Of a DNA stretch of 64,000 nucleotides, positions 9,013 through 19,710 are shown piece by piece. Origin of the DNA: CAWCBH01 sp963793785 (GTDB lineage: Bacteria; Actinomycetota; Thermoleophilia; Solirubrobacterales; 70-9); the NCBI GenBank assembly GCA_963793785.1, contig CAWCBH010000003.1, forward strand, positions 1,922,001 through 1,986,000, given 5' to 3'. The position numbers and the translations under genes were made by a program. The notes beneath the pieces are model-generated. The model did no database searches and was not told the origin of the DNA. It worked only from the letters and a program-made list of their open reading frames with translations. The stretch's first letter is position 1, and each line of letters opens with the position of its first letter.

Positions 9013-10012
9013 GTGAGTGCAGATAAAGCGCGCTGGCGCGCGCTCCTGACCCTGATCGCCGCGCTTCTGCTGGCGGTTGGGGTGGCCGCCTGCGGCGACG
9101 ATGACGACGAGACCACCGGCGGCAGCGAGACCGCAGCGACCGGCGGGCAGCTGATCGAATCGAACCCGCAGAACGGGAACGTCAATCTGACTGTCGGCTC
9201 GAAGAACTTCACCGAGCAGATCGTGCTCGGGGAGATCTACGCGCAGGCGCTTGAGGCGGCCGGCTACAAGGTCGAGAAGAAGCTCAACCTGGGCTCGGAG
9301 CTGATCGCCTACCAAGCCCTCACGAGACGGTGAGATCACCGGCTACCCGGAGTACATCTCGACAGCGCTGACGTCGTTCTTCAAGCTCGAGCCCCAGCAG
9401 ATCCCCCGCAACGTCGAGCAGGCGGCGGCGGAGGCCAAGGCCGAGTTCGAAAAGGACGGCGTGGTGTCGTTCGCGCCGACTCCGTTTGCCAGCTCGAACG
9501 CGCTCGGGACGCTGAAGAGCACGGCCGACGAGCTCGGCTTGAGCAGCGTCTCGGACCTCGAAGGGGAGTCCCAGAACCTGACTCTCTACGGGTCGCCGGA
9601 GTGCCGCCAGCGGATCGACTGCCTGGTCGGGCTGCAGGACATCTATGGGCTGCAGTTCAAGCAGTTCAAGCCGGTCGACATCGAGCTCCGCTACACGGTG
9701 CTCGACAAGGGCCAGGCCGACCTGTCGATCCTGTTCACGACCGACGGGCAGCTGGCAGCGGAGGCCGACAAGTACGTGATCCTCGAGGACCCCGAGGGGA
9801 TCTTCCCGATCGGGGCGGGCAACGTCGTCTTCCTCAGCGATCAGGCGACTGTTCAGGAGGCCGGGCCCGACTACCAGGAGACGATCGAGCTGGTCCAGGA
9901 AGGCCTCACCGAAGAGGTGATGCAGGAGCTCGGCGCTCGCGTCGACATCGACAAGCAGACGGCCGCCGAGACGGCCACGCAGTACCTGCAGGAGGAGGGC
10001 TACATCGAGTAG
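9013..10012 (+). CDS. opuCC: Osmoprotectant-binding lipoprotein (OpuCC/ProX type, frameshifted)
   Basis: GTG 9013 follows a strong AAGGAGG. A lipoprotein signal ends in the lipobox VAAC, then an acidic linker. The mature domain has the family's hallmark 'VGSKNFTEQIVLGEIYAQAL'. One extra base near 9328 interrupts it after 'AYQALT'. The frame resumes as '(D)GEITGYPEYISTAL' and continues to 'YLQEEGYIE', stop 10010-10012. The span is 3n+1. Type II periplasmic-binding fold; it should deliver quaternary amines to the permeases at 7.5-9.0 kb. Last gene of the operon. Confidence 0.85.
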
Positions 10013-10476
10013 CCGCTCCGGCGGCGCGAGCCCGGCCCTGCGTCAAGGGGGGCCGGGCTCGATTCCGCTCGTATCTCCGCTTCCAGCTGCTCGCAAGCGG
10101 CGGCCAGCCGCCCCAGCATCAGCTCCATCACGCGACCGTAGGTGGCCGCAAGGGCACGCTCGCCGAGGGCGGCGGGAGCCTGGGCGGCAAAGACGATCTC
10201 GCAGCCCTGAGAACGGTCCTCGACGCGGTGCTCGATCTCGATTGGACCGACCTTCCAGGCCCAACTCCGCCCCTGCTGCTTGGCGGTGATCTTCGCCGGC
10301 ACCGGGAGCACACCGAGGAGGCGGACGGCGCCGAACGCATCGCGGCGCACCTCGGGCGCACCGAGGCCCCAGGCGCCGCGCAGATGAGGCGCCCAGTGAC
10401 TCCAGAGCGCCGGCCGGGCAAGCAGGGCCCAGGCCAGCTCGGCCCGGGCGGAGGTGACCTGCCGGTATTCGATCAT
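10000..10476 (-). CDS. SRPBCC-family protein
   Basis: 158 residues with the START/Bet v1-like pattern: 'ARAELAWALLARPALWSHWAP' at the start, a strand-rich middle ('SWAWKVGPIEIEHRVED') and a long C-terminal helix ('YGRVMELMLGRLAAACEQLEAEI'). Such proteins bind hydrophobic ligands; no ligand can be named. It converges on the binding-protein gene with a 13-base overlap. Two further SRPBCC genes lie at 19.7 and 37.4 kb. Confidence 0.7.
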   Translation of the reverse strand: MIEYRQVTSARAELAWALLARPALWSHWAPHLRGAWGLGAPEVRRDAFGAVRLLGVLPVPAKITAKQQGRSWAWKVGPIEIEHRVEDRSQGCEIVFAAQAPAALGERALAATYGRVMELMLGRLAAACEQLEAEIRAESSPAPLDAGPGSRRRSGYSM

Positions 10477-10525
10477 CGACTCGAGTACGCCCCCGGGCCG
10501 GGGTTCGGATGCCTCCCTGGCGGGT

Positions 10526-11860
10526 TTAGGGGCCCACCTGGCGGGAACCTGAAAGCAGGGAGACGCCGGACCTCTTTTGCAGGGGATCGGAGTCGCCCAG
10601 TCGGCCCGTCAGGGCGTCGGGTCTTCCCCCTTCCCGGCGTCCGGCGGGTCTGACGTCGTCGAGGCGGCGCGAGGCGGCGCGTGCCGCCCAGGCCGCCGAG
10701 AGCCCCGCCGAAGCGGAGAGCAGCAGCGCCGCCCGAGGGCTGTAGGCCTCCGACAGCCAGCCAACCAGGATGCTGCCGATCGGGGTCGAGCCGAGGAAGA
10801 CGACCGAGTAGAGCGCCATCACCCGGCCGCGCATCGCCGGCGCGACAGCCAGCTGGAGGGTCGAGTTGACGCTGGCGGCAAAGGTGACGGAGGCGGCGCC
10901 GAGCAGCGCCAGCGCCGCCATCTCCAACGGCAGGGTCGGCATCGCGGCTGCGACCAGGGCCAGCAGCCCGAAGGCGAGGGCCGAGGCAGAGACGACCCCG
11001 AGCCCGGTGCGACCGCGGGCGCCGGTCACCAGGGCCCCGATCACCGAGCCGATTCCCATCGCGCAGACCAGCGCCGCGTAGGCGGAGGCCCCGCCGTCGA
11101 AGGTGAACCGGGCCAGCAGCGGGACGATGACGACGAAGTTGAGCCCCAGGGTGCCGACGAGGGCCATCAGCGCCAGCGGCACGGCCAGCTCGGGGGTGCG
11201 CTTGACGTATCGCAACGCCGACCGCACGGCAGCGGGCTCGCGACCGGCAGGGACGGCGGGCTTCAGCAGCGCCGGATCCATCCGCCCCAGCGCGACGATC
11301 ATCGCCAGGAAGGAAACGGCGTTGAGGGCGAAGCATGGCTCGACCCCGACGGTGGCGATCATCAGGCCGGCCAAGGCCGGGCCGGCGATCCGCGCCGAAT
11401 GGACGATGACGCTGTTGAGGCTGACGGCGTTGACGAGCCGCTCGGCTCCGACGATCTCGAAGACGAAGCTCTGCCGGGTCGGGTTGTCGACGGCGTTGAT
11501 CGCGCCGCGGGCGAAGACCAGCAGGTAGACCAGCAACGGGGTGACGGCGCCGGCGAGGCTGAGCAAGAACAGCGCCAAGGCCGGCAGCGCCATCGCCGCC
11601 TGGGTGATCACCAGTAAGCGGCGCTTTGAGAAGCGGTCCGCGAGCAGCCCGCCCCAGGCCCCGAAGAGGAGGATCGGGAGGAACTGCAGCGCCGTCGTCA
11701 TGCCGACCGCGATGCCGCTTCCGGTGATGCTGAGGATCAGCCATACCTCGGCGACCGTCTGCATCCAGTTGCCGGACAGGGAGACGAGCTGGCCGCCGAA
11801 ATAGCGGCGGTAGTTGGGAACGACGAGGGAGTCGAACGAGCGGCGTAGCGCGGCCGTCAA
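10526..11860 (-). CDS. MFS transporter (MFS_3/EntS-like)
   Basis: 444 residues with about 12 hydrophobic helices. The N-terminus 'NYRRYFGGQLVSLSGNWMQ' is the MFS_3 signature, and 'GLLADRFSKRRLLV' is the cytoplasmic loop 2-3 motif A. The C-terminal ~45 residues are polar and disordered. Related proteins export siderophores, macrolides or other drugs. Its ATG overlaps the marR stop by 4 bases, so the pair is an operon and this is probably an efflux pump under that regulator. The substrate is unknown. Confidence 0.88.
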   Translation of the reverse strand: MTAALRRSFDSLVVPNYRRYFGGQLVSLSGNWMQTVAEVWLILSITGSGIAVGMTTALQFLPILLFGAWGGLLADRFSKRRLLVITQAAMALPALALFLLSLAGAVTPLLVYLLVFARGAINAVDNPTRQSFVFEIVGAERLVNAVSLNSVIVHSARIAGPALAGLMIATVGVEPCFALNAVSFLAMIVALGRMDPALLKPAVPAGREPAAVRSALRYVKRTPELAVPLALMALVGTLGLNFVVIVPLLARFTFDGGASAYAALVCAMGIGSVIGALVTGARGRTGLGVVSASALAFGLLALVAAAMPTLPLEMAALALLGAASVTFAASVNSTLQLAVAPAMRGRVMALYSVVFLGSTPIGSILVGWLSEAYSPRAALLLSASAGLSAAWAARAASRRLDDVRPAGRREGGRPDALTGRLGDSDPLQKRSGVSLLSGSRQVGP

Positions 11861-12330
11861 CCGCGCTCGACCCCCCGCGGGCTCGGCGGGCGTTCCGAGG
11901 CGAGGATCCCGTCAAGGATTCGCGCCGCTCGCTCGAGGGTTTCCACCTCGGCGGGGGAGAGCTCCCGCATGCGCCGCGCCAGGTAGGCGTTCTTGCGGCT
12001 CCGCAGTCTCCGCAACCGCTCGCGCCCGTCACTGCTGATGGCGACCAGTGCGCTGCGGCCGTCGGTGGGGTCCGGCGTGCGATCGACAAGGCCCTGCTCG
12101 GCGAGGAAGCCCAGCGTTCGCGTCGCCGTCGGGCGCTTGATGCGCTCAATTTCGGCAAGCTCGCTCGGTGTCAGTGGCCCGTGACGTTCGATCGTTGCCA
12201 GAGCTGCGGCGGCCGTTGGCGTCAGGTCACCGGCCGCTTCCTGACGCAAGCGACGCGCCGTGCGGGTGATCGCCAACCGCAGATGCGCGGCTGTCTCCGT
12301 CAACCCGGCTTTGGGTGAGATAGTTGTCAT
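11857..12330 (-). CDS. MarR-family transcriptional regulator
   Basis: 157 residues with a winged helix-turn-helix in the middle: 'LTPSELAEIERIKRPTATRTLGFLAEQGLV' is the recognition region and 'DRTPDPTDGRSALVAISSDG' is the wing, with the typical D-x-R. Flanking helices form the dimer. It probably represses itself and the coupled MFS gene until a drug-like ligand binds. Just upstream is an AT-rich palindrome that would suit the operator. Confidence 0.9.
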   Translation of the reverse strand: MTTISPKAGLTETAAHLRLAITRTARRLRQEAAGDLTPTAAAALATIERHGPLTPSELAEIERIKRPTATRTLGFLAEQGLVDRTPDPTDGRSALVAISSDGRERLRRLRSRKNAYLARRMRELSPAEVETLERAARILDGILASERPPSPRGVERG

Positions 12331-12331
12331 C

Positions 12332-12350
12332 GCTAATTAGCTTAGCAAAC
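12332..12350. promoter_or_regulatory. Probable MarR operator/promoter
   Basis: A perfect palindrome, GCTAATTAGC, lies immediately before the marR start within an AT-rich stretch (TAATTAGCTTAGCAAACTACT) in otherwise GC-rich DNA. MarR proteins bind such inverted repeats over their own promoters. Assignment is from position and symmetry only. Confidence 0.45.
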
Positions 12351-12389
12351 TACTCAAGTAGGAAACAGCATCGTCGCCCCTCCGCCTTT

Positions 12390-12436
12390 CTGTGTCCCGT
12401 GGTCGTCCCGTGAGCGGGACGTTTGGGGACACAGTT
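12390..12436. repeat. Dispersed palindromic repeat, copy 2
   Basis: Outer arms CTGTGTCCC / GGGACACAG and a perfect inner palindrome CGTCCCG / CGGGACG. Its right half (GGGGACACAGTTC) is the reverse complement of the left half of the copy at 4890-4936. The remaining bases up to the phosphodiesterase stop at 12549 show no gene. Confidence 0.7.
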
Positions 12437-12548
12437 CGCGTCTGGGAGCTCGTGACCGCCGCCTTACCTGCCGGTCGTTCAGCTCTTGACCACCTGCCGG
12501 AGAGGCCGAATGGCCCCCGCTCAGAGCCGATCGCAGTTGTCGAACCAC

Positions 12549-13859
12549 TCAGCGCTGGTCGAGCGCGACCCAGCTGGAGCCGAAGCGGCGATACCCGAGC
12601 CAGGCCTGCCTGACCCCGGCGCTCTCCATCACCTGGCGCAGAAGCTGGGCCTCGAAGCCCGTGCGCGGCACGGCGTAGGCCGCACCGACCTTTCGGCAAG
12701 CCCGGCGTCCGGCTGTCGCGCGCACGAAGAGACGTCCGAGCCTCCAGGCGCCACCGTCGGTGCGGCAGACAGGCCGGCGCCGCTTCGAGCATGCCAGCGT
12801 GTGCCAGCGTGCCCGTAACGCGGCGCGGCCGCGGCCCTGGAACGCGCAGCGCCCGCGCCCGGGCTGGCCCGCGGCCCAGCTCCAGACCAGCGCCTCGAGG
12901 CGCCCGTCGCTGGGCCGCAGCTGGTCGAGCCCGATCAGGTCGACGCCGCAGCGCGCCATCGCGGACGCTGTCTGCGGCGTGATGCCGTCGTCGGGCCGGC
13001 CGACCGTCCCGGTCAGGCGGGTGGTGTCCTCGAAGTAGCGGATCAGACTCGACTGATAGATCGGCGCTGTGAAGTCGGGACCGCAGTCGGGGAAGTCGCG
13101 ATATCCGAACGGCCGCTCCTCCTTGTGCTCGTCCCACTTGAAGGCAACCGACGGCCAGCCGCTGCCGGCGCCGCAGTCGCTGACCACGATCACCCGCGCC
13201 CCGGTGGCGGCGATGCCGTCGCGGGTGAGCCCGTACGGCAGCTCGGTACAGCCGCTCGCGGGCGGCCGGTAAAGGAGAGCGCCCAGCTCTTCGGATACGA
13301 CCTCTGCCGCCTGGTCGTACCCCTCGGCGTTGTCGAGGTGGTCCTCCAGGTAAAGCAACAGCACCTGGTCGCTGTTGGCAGGGAGCCGCAGCCAGGCTGC
13401 GATCTGCTCGAGCACCGGCGCCAGCGTCTTCTCGGAGCTGCATCCGAAGTGGGCCTCGCCGCCGCTGCGGGCATGGCAGATCACCGGAGCGAAGCCGCCG
13501 CCCTCGGCACTCGGAAAGCGATGCACGTCGAGCTCGAGGCTGCGGACGTCGATCTCGAGCTGGTCGAGGATCGTGATCTGCTGGTTGGAGTCCTGAGTCG
13601 AGAGGGTCGTGCCCATCTCGGCGGAGCTGTTGAAGGAGTTGTGCGTGCCCACCCAGGGGGTGTTGCGCAACGGCAGGTCGCCGGCCAGCTCGTATTGGAG
13701 GTCGAGCGCCCGATCGACGCCGGAGCCCTCGAAGTCCTCGACCGGCCCGGCCGCCGCCGCCGGGACGCCAAAGATCGGTAGACCGAGAAGCCCGGCGACG
13801 AGCGCCGCGCGCCAGCCCCTGCGCCAATCCATGCGGGCATGTAAACGCATCAACGCCAA
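12549..13859 (-). CDS. Secreted PLC-like phosphodiesterase (PI-PLC X-domain type)
   Basis: 436 residues, with ATG 13859 or the internal ATG 13832. A signal peptide (ALVAGLLGLPIFGVPAAAA) precedes a TIM-barrel phosphodiesterase with the first catalytic His in 'VGTHNSFNS', acidic 'RSLELDVH', 'CHARSGG' and 'LLYLEDHLD'. The C-terminal ~110 residues are Arg/Cys-rich with repeated 'C(R)...' segments, possibly a disulphide-stabilised cell-surface module. Members cleave phosphoinositides or related phosphodiesters, but the substrate here is unknown. Divergent from the LLM gene, only 25 bases apart. Confidence 0.8.
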   Translation of the reverse strand: MALMRLHARMDWRRGWRAALVAGLLGLPIFGVPAAAAGPVEDFEGSGVDRALDLQYELAGDLPLRNTPWVGTHNSFNSSAEMGTTLSTQDSNQQITILDQLEIDVRSLELDVHRFPSAEGGGFAPVICHARSGGEAHFGCSSEKTLAPVLEQIAAWLRLPANSDQVLLLYLEDHLDNAEGYDQAAEVVSEELGALLYRPPASGCTELPYGLTRDGIAATGARVIVVSDCGAGSGWPSVAFKWDEHKEERPFGYRDFPDCGPDFTAPIYQSSLIRYFEDTTRLTGTVGRPDDGITPQTASAMARCGVDLIGLDQLRPSDGRLEALVWSWAAGQPGRGRCAFQGRGRAALRARWHTLACSKRRRPVCRTDGGAWRLGRLFVRATAGRRACRKVGAAYAVPRTGFEAQLLRQVMESAGVRQAWLGYRRFGSSWVALDQR

Positions 13860-13884
13860 ACCCGCGCCGTTACGCTCCGCGAGC

Positions 13885-14736
13885 GTGGACTTCGGGATCA
13901 GCTACTTCCCCACCGACGAGGCGATCGATCCCGCGGAGATGGCACGGATGGCCGAGGAGCGCGGCTTCGAGTCGCTGTTCGTCACCGAGCACTCGCACAT
14001 CCCGGTCAGCCGCGAGACCCCCTATCCGGCAGGCGGCGAGTTGCCGCGCGAGTACTCGCGCATTCATGACCCTTTCGTAGCCCTGACCGCGGCGGCCGCG
14101 GCAACCGAGCGGCTGCGGGTCGGGACCGCGATCTGCCTGGTGATCCAGCGCGATCCGATCAGCACCGCCAAGGCGGTGGCGAGCCTGGACCGGCTCAGCG
14201 GCGGCCGCTTCATCTTCGGGGTCGGCGCCGGCTGGAACCTGGAGGAGATGGCCAACCACGGCACCGACCCCGAGCGCCGCTTCGGGCTGCTGCGCGAGCG
14301 GGTCGAGGCGATGAAGGAGATCTGGACCGAGGACGAGGCCTCCTACTCCGGGCGGCGGGTCGGCTTCGAGCCGATCTGGAGCTGGCCGAAGCCGCTGCAG
14401 AAGCCGCATCCTCCGATCCTCGTCGGCGGCAACGGCCGCACCGTCTATGACCGAGTCGTCGCCTACGGCGACGGCTGGATGCCGAATCGCATCGGCGACG
14501 ACGAGAAGATCATCGCCCGAGTCGAGAAGCTGCAACGCCTCGGGGCGGAGGCCGGACGGGGAGCGCTGCCGGTCAGCCTGCAGCTGGCGCCGCGCGACCC
14601 GGCGCTGCTGGAGCGTTACGAGCAGGCCGGCGTCGCCCGCGCGATCTACATGCTGCCGGCCGCCGAGCGCGGCGAGGTGGAGCGAAAGCTGGAGCGCTTC
14701 ACGGAGGCCAAGGACGGCTACGCTCGGGCCGGATGA
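13885..14736 (+). CDS. LLM-class (F420-dependent type) oxidoreductase
   Basis: 283 residues from GTG 13885 ('VDFGISYFPTDEAI'); upstream in-frame codons lie inside the divergent phosphodiesterase gene. Luciferase-like TIM barrel: 'MAEERGFESLFVTEHSHIP', 'ERLRVGTAICLVIQRDPI', 'LDRLSGGRFIFGVGAGWN' and 'PPILVGGNG'. Actinobacterial members commonly use coenzyme F420. The substrate is unknown. The stop overlaps the SDR start by 4 bases (ATGA), so the two oxidoreductases are co-translated. Confidence 0.85.
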   Translation: MDFGISYFPTDEAIDPAEMARMAEERGFESLFVTEHSHIPVSRETPYPAGGELPREYSRIHDPFVALTAAAAATERLRVGTAICLVIQRDPISTAKAVASLDRLSGGRFIFGVGAGWNLEEMANHGTDPERRFGLLRERVEAMKEIWTEDEASYSGRRVGFEPIWSWPKPLQKPHPPILVGGNGRTVYDRVVAYGDGWMPNRIGDDEKIIARVEKLQRLGAEAGRGALPVSLQLAPRDPALLERYEQAGVARAIYMLPAAERGEVERKLERFTEAKDGYARAG

Positions 14737-15670
14737 GCTGGACAGCGGCCGACATCCCGGACCAGACCGGCCAGACCGCGGTCGTCACCGGCGCCAACAG
14801 CGGCATCGGCTTGATCGCTGCCCGCGAGCTGGCCCGAGCCGGCGCCACCGTGGTGATGGCGTGCCGTGACCAGGGCAAGGGCGAGGACGCGATCGCCGAC
14901 CTCCGAAAGGAGGTGCCCGGGGCCGAGCCGCAGCTGCGCCGGCTCGACCTCGCCAGCCTGGCCTCGGTGCGCGAGTTCGCGACCGCGGTCTCCGGACAGC
15001 ACGGCAGCATCGATCTGCTTGTCAACAACGCCGGCGTGATGGCGACGCCGCGCCGCGAGACCGCCGACGGCTTCGAGCTGCAACTGGGGACCAACCACCT
15101 CGGCCACTTCGCGCTCACCGGCCTGCTTCTCCAGCGCCTCAACGCCAGTCCCGAGCCGCGGGTCGTGACCGTCTCCAGCACCGCCCACCGGACCGGGCGG
15201 ATCAACTTCGACGACCTGCAGGGCGAGAAGCGCTACTTCCGCTGGGCCGCATACGGGCAGTCGAAGCTGGCGAACCTCCTCTTCGCCTACGAGCTGCAGC
15301 GGCGCGCCGAGGCCGCCGGCCTGGAGCTGCGCAGCATCGCCGCGCACCCCGGTTACTCGGCGACGAACCTGCAGTCGGCCGGGCCGGGCCTGGGGGGCGG
15401 TATCGGGGCCGTCTTCAACAAGAGCGTGATGGCGGTAACCAACCGCCTCGTCGCGCAAAGCGACGAGGCGGGTGCCCTTCCGACCCTCTATGCGGCGACG
15501 GTTCCGGAGCTGCCGGGAGGGACGATGATCGGTCCCGACGGGCCGTTTCAGATGCGGGGCGCGCCCAAGGTCGTCTCCTCCAGCGGCGCCTCGCACGACG
15601 ATCAGGCGGCGATCCGCCTCTGGGAGGCCTCCGAGCGGCTGACCGGGGTCAGCTTCGAGCTCGCCGCTGA
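14733..15670 (+). CDS. Short-chain dehydrogenase/reductase (end affected by one missing base)
   Basis: Classical-to-retinol-dehydrogenase-like SDR: 'TGANSGIGLIAARELA' nucleotide loop, 'NNAGVM', Ser in 'TVSSTAHR' and catalytic YxxxK in 'YGQSKL'. As written, the frame passes the family's usual end ('LWEASERLTGVSF') and reads on through the antisense of the Nudix gene to 16070. A single missing base between about 15652 and 15667 would end it at TGA 15668-15670, and would simultaneously give the Nudix gene a stop at 15649. I use the restored end. Co-translated with the LLM oxidoreductase. Confidence 0.8.
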
Positions 15671-16135
15671 GCTCGGCCGCTCGGCGCAGGGCCTCCTCCG
15701 CCAGCGCCCGGTCGCGCTCGTACGTGAGCAGGGCTTGCGCTTCTCCGGCCCCGCACCAACGCAGCTCGTCGACCTCCCCGCTCGGCGCGAACTCCCCGTC
15801 AACGGGCTCCATCAGCCAGTAACGGACCAGCTTCGCCCGGCCGCGGCCGTCGGTGTAGCGACTCGAGGCGAGCTCGGGGCCGAGCCGGCAAGCAAAGCCC
15901 GTCTCCTCCCGCACCTCACGCAGGGCGGCCTGTTCAGAGGTCTCGCCGGGCTCGAGCTTGCCCTTCGGCAGCGACCAGTCGTCGTGGCGGGGCCGGTGGA
16001 CGAGGGCCAGCTTCGGCTCGTCCCCGCGCAGGCCTCGAACGACGACGCCGCCGGCCGCCTCGACGCATAACCTGCGGCCGGCTTTCGCCGGCCTGACCGG
16101 CCTCTGCCGCGACACTCTGTGTCGCGGCCCAGCCA
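15649..16135 (-). CDS. Nudix hydrolase (3' end restored)
   Basis: Complete Nudix box of the G-x5-E-x7-REUxEExGU form, starting 'GKLEPGETSEQ' and ending 'REVREETGF', at about 15918-15975. The preceding 'VEAAGGVVVRG' strand is typical. Homologues are MutT/diadenosine-polyphosphate-type pyrophosphohydrolases. The start is unclear: GTG 16135 directly after the acetyl-CoA synthetase stop is the first option, but it would place two hairpins inside the coding region. As written the frame runs on to 14718 antisense to the SDR; one missing base near 15660 would stop it at 15649. Confidence 0.75.
16076..16128 (-). terminator. Two adjacent hairpins after acetyl-CoA synthetase
   Basis: GGCCGGC-TTTC-GCCGGCC (16076-16093) and a perfect 10-base stem GCCGCGACAC-TCT-GTGTCGCGGC (16106-16128) lie just beyond the acetyl-CoA synthetase stop. 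Neither has a U-run, so they may be attenuators or Rho-independent-like terminators between this gene and the Nudix gene. Confidence 0.45.
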
Positions 16136-18125
<1,990 letters not shown>

Positions 18126-18285
18126 CTGCGCCTCTTCCTTCCCTGGTCGTTTCCCGAAGCCTAAGGCGGCGGGAAGGGCGCTGCTACGCTGCCCGAGCGC
18201 TTCGGACCTCGATCTTGGCTGGAGCGTCATGCGGCGGCGGGGAGGCGCGACGCACAGCAGCATCGGGCCCGACGGAGACACTCTC

Positions 18286-19710
18286 GTGCTCAACGGACCC
18301 CCACACCGGCATCGACGACCCGTTTACGCGGCCGCACTCTCGCTGCTCGCCCTGGCGCTGTCGGCGCCGGCGGCGGCGGCGGAGACGAAGACCTTCACCC
18401 AGCAGGTGCCGATCAGCGTCGCCGGCTACGAGGTGAAGCAGAGCTTCGCGCTTGCCCCCAAGCCCCCCGAGGACGGCCACGTCACCGCGATGGAGGTCGA
18501 CATCGTCAACGCCGACGGGACGCCGGTGCCGATCCAGCGCCTGATGCTCCATCACATCGTCTTCGTGAACCTCAACCGCGACGATCCGACCTGCAACGGG
18601 ACCACCTTCACCGGCTGGGACTCCCGTCCCTCGTTCGGCAGCGGCCTCCCCGAGCGCTTCTACGCCGCCGGAGAGGAGCGGGCGCGGCTCGCGCTTCCCC
18701 CCGGTTACGGCTACCGGCTTTCGAGCGACGACAACTGGGCGATGATCTACATGGTCATGAACCATCGGGCCGAGACCGACCGGGCCTTCATCCAGTACCG
18801 ATTCACCTATGAGACCGGTGCCAGCGACGCGGACACCACGGATGTGAAGCCCTACTGGCTCGACGTCCGCAACTGCAAGGCCGACCCGATCTACAACGTC
18901 CCCGGGACCGGCCGCCCGGGCTCGACCCATCTGAAGGAATACGACTACACGATGCCGCAAGGGGGCCGGATAGTCGCCGCGGGCGGGCATGTTCACGGCG
19001 GGGCCAAGAACCTGACCCTGAGCCAGCCCAACTGCGCCGACCGGGTGCTCGGCCGGTCGCTGCCGACCTGGGGCCTCGGCAGCCACCCCTTCTACAACGT
19101 GCGGCCGATCCTGCACGAGCCGGGCCCGATCAACATGAGCGCCTTCGGAACCTCCCAGGGGATTCCCGTCGCCGCGGGCGAGCGAGTCAGGCTGTCCTCC
19201 CATTACGACAACCAGAATCCCCACACAAGGGTGATGGGAATCATGGTCATGTACGTCGTCCATGACCCGGCGGTGACCGAGCCCTGCGGGCCGCTTCCGA
19301 ACGACATCGGCTACCAGGCGACCGACCAGCCGGGCCGGTCCGGGCTGGTGCGCTTCCGGATTCCCCTGACCGGCCTCGACAGCTACGGCAACGCGGTCAC
19401 GATCCGCAAGCCGGCGGGCCGAAACCGCCCAGTCGCCAACGGCGCCACGATCAAGGTCGGGGACCGTTTCTTCTCGAAGCCGAACGTGGTCGTGCGACCG
19501 GGCGCGCGACTGAACTGGCTCTTCGAGGGCCTCGAGTTGCACAACCTGACCCTCGCCAACGGCCCGGTCGGGATCGGCTCACCGAACCTCGACGGCGATC
19601 GCAACTTCAGCCGCCGGTTCGGGCGCCGCGGCACCTACAACTTCTTCTGCGCGATCCACCCGGTGTCGATGCATCAACGCGTCGTCGTCAAGACTCGAAC
19701 AGCGCGCTGA
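18286..19710 (+). CDS. Secreted copper protein: Cu monooxygenase-like domain plus type-1 (cupredoxin) domain
   Basis: 474 residues from GTG 18286 (GGAG upstream); an in-frame ATG at 18229 is the alternative. A signal peptide ends at ...APAAAAE. The body has paired His at 89-90 ('MLHHIVFVN'), 'GGHVHGG' and 'SSHYDN', like the His clusters of type-II copper monooxygenase/DOMON-type domains. The C-terminal ~90 residues form a plastocyanin-like domain with a complete type-1 copper ligand set: His419 ('LELHNLTL'), Cys455, His458 and Met462 ('CAIHPVSM'). This suggests an extracellular two-copper-site redox enzyme. The substrate is unknown. Confidence 0.65.
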   Translation: MLNGPPHRHRRPVYAAALSLLALALSAPAAAAETKTFTQQVPISVAGYEVKQSFALAPKPPEDGHVTAMEVDIVNADGTPVPIQRLMLHHIVFVNLNRDDPTCNGTTFTGWDSRPSFGSGLPERFYAAGEERARLALPPGYGYRLSSDDNWAMIYMVMNHRAETDRAFIQYRFTYETGASDADTTDVKPYWLDVRNCKADPIYNVPGTGRPGSTHLKEYDYTMPQGGRIVAAGGHVHGGAKNLTLSQPNCADRVLGRSLPTWGLGSHPFYNVRPILHEPGPINMSAFGTSQGIPVAAGERVRLSSHYDNQNPHTRVMGIMVMYVVHDPAVTEPCGPLPNDIGYQATDQPGRSGLVRFRIPLTGLDSYGNAVTIRKPAGRNRPVANGATIKVGDRFFSKPNVVVRPGARLNWLFEGLELHNLTLANGPVGIGSPNLDGDRNFSRRFGRRGTYNFFCAIHPVSMHQRVVVKTRTAR

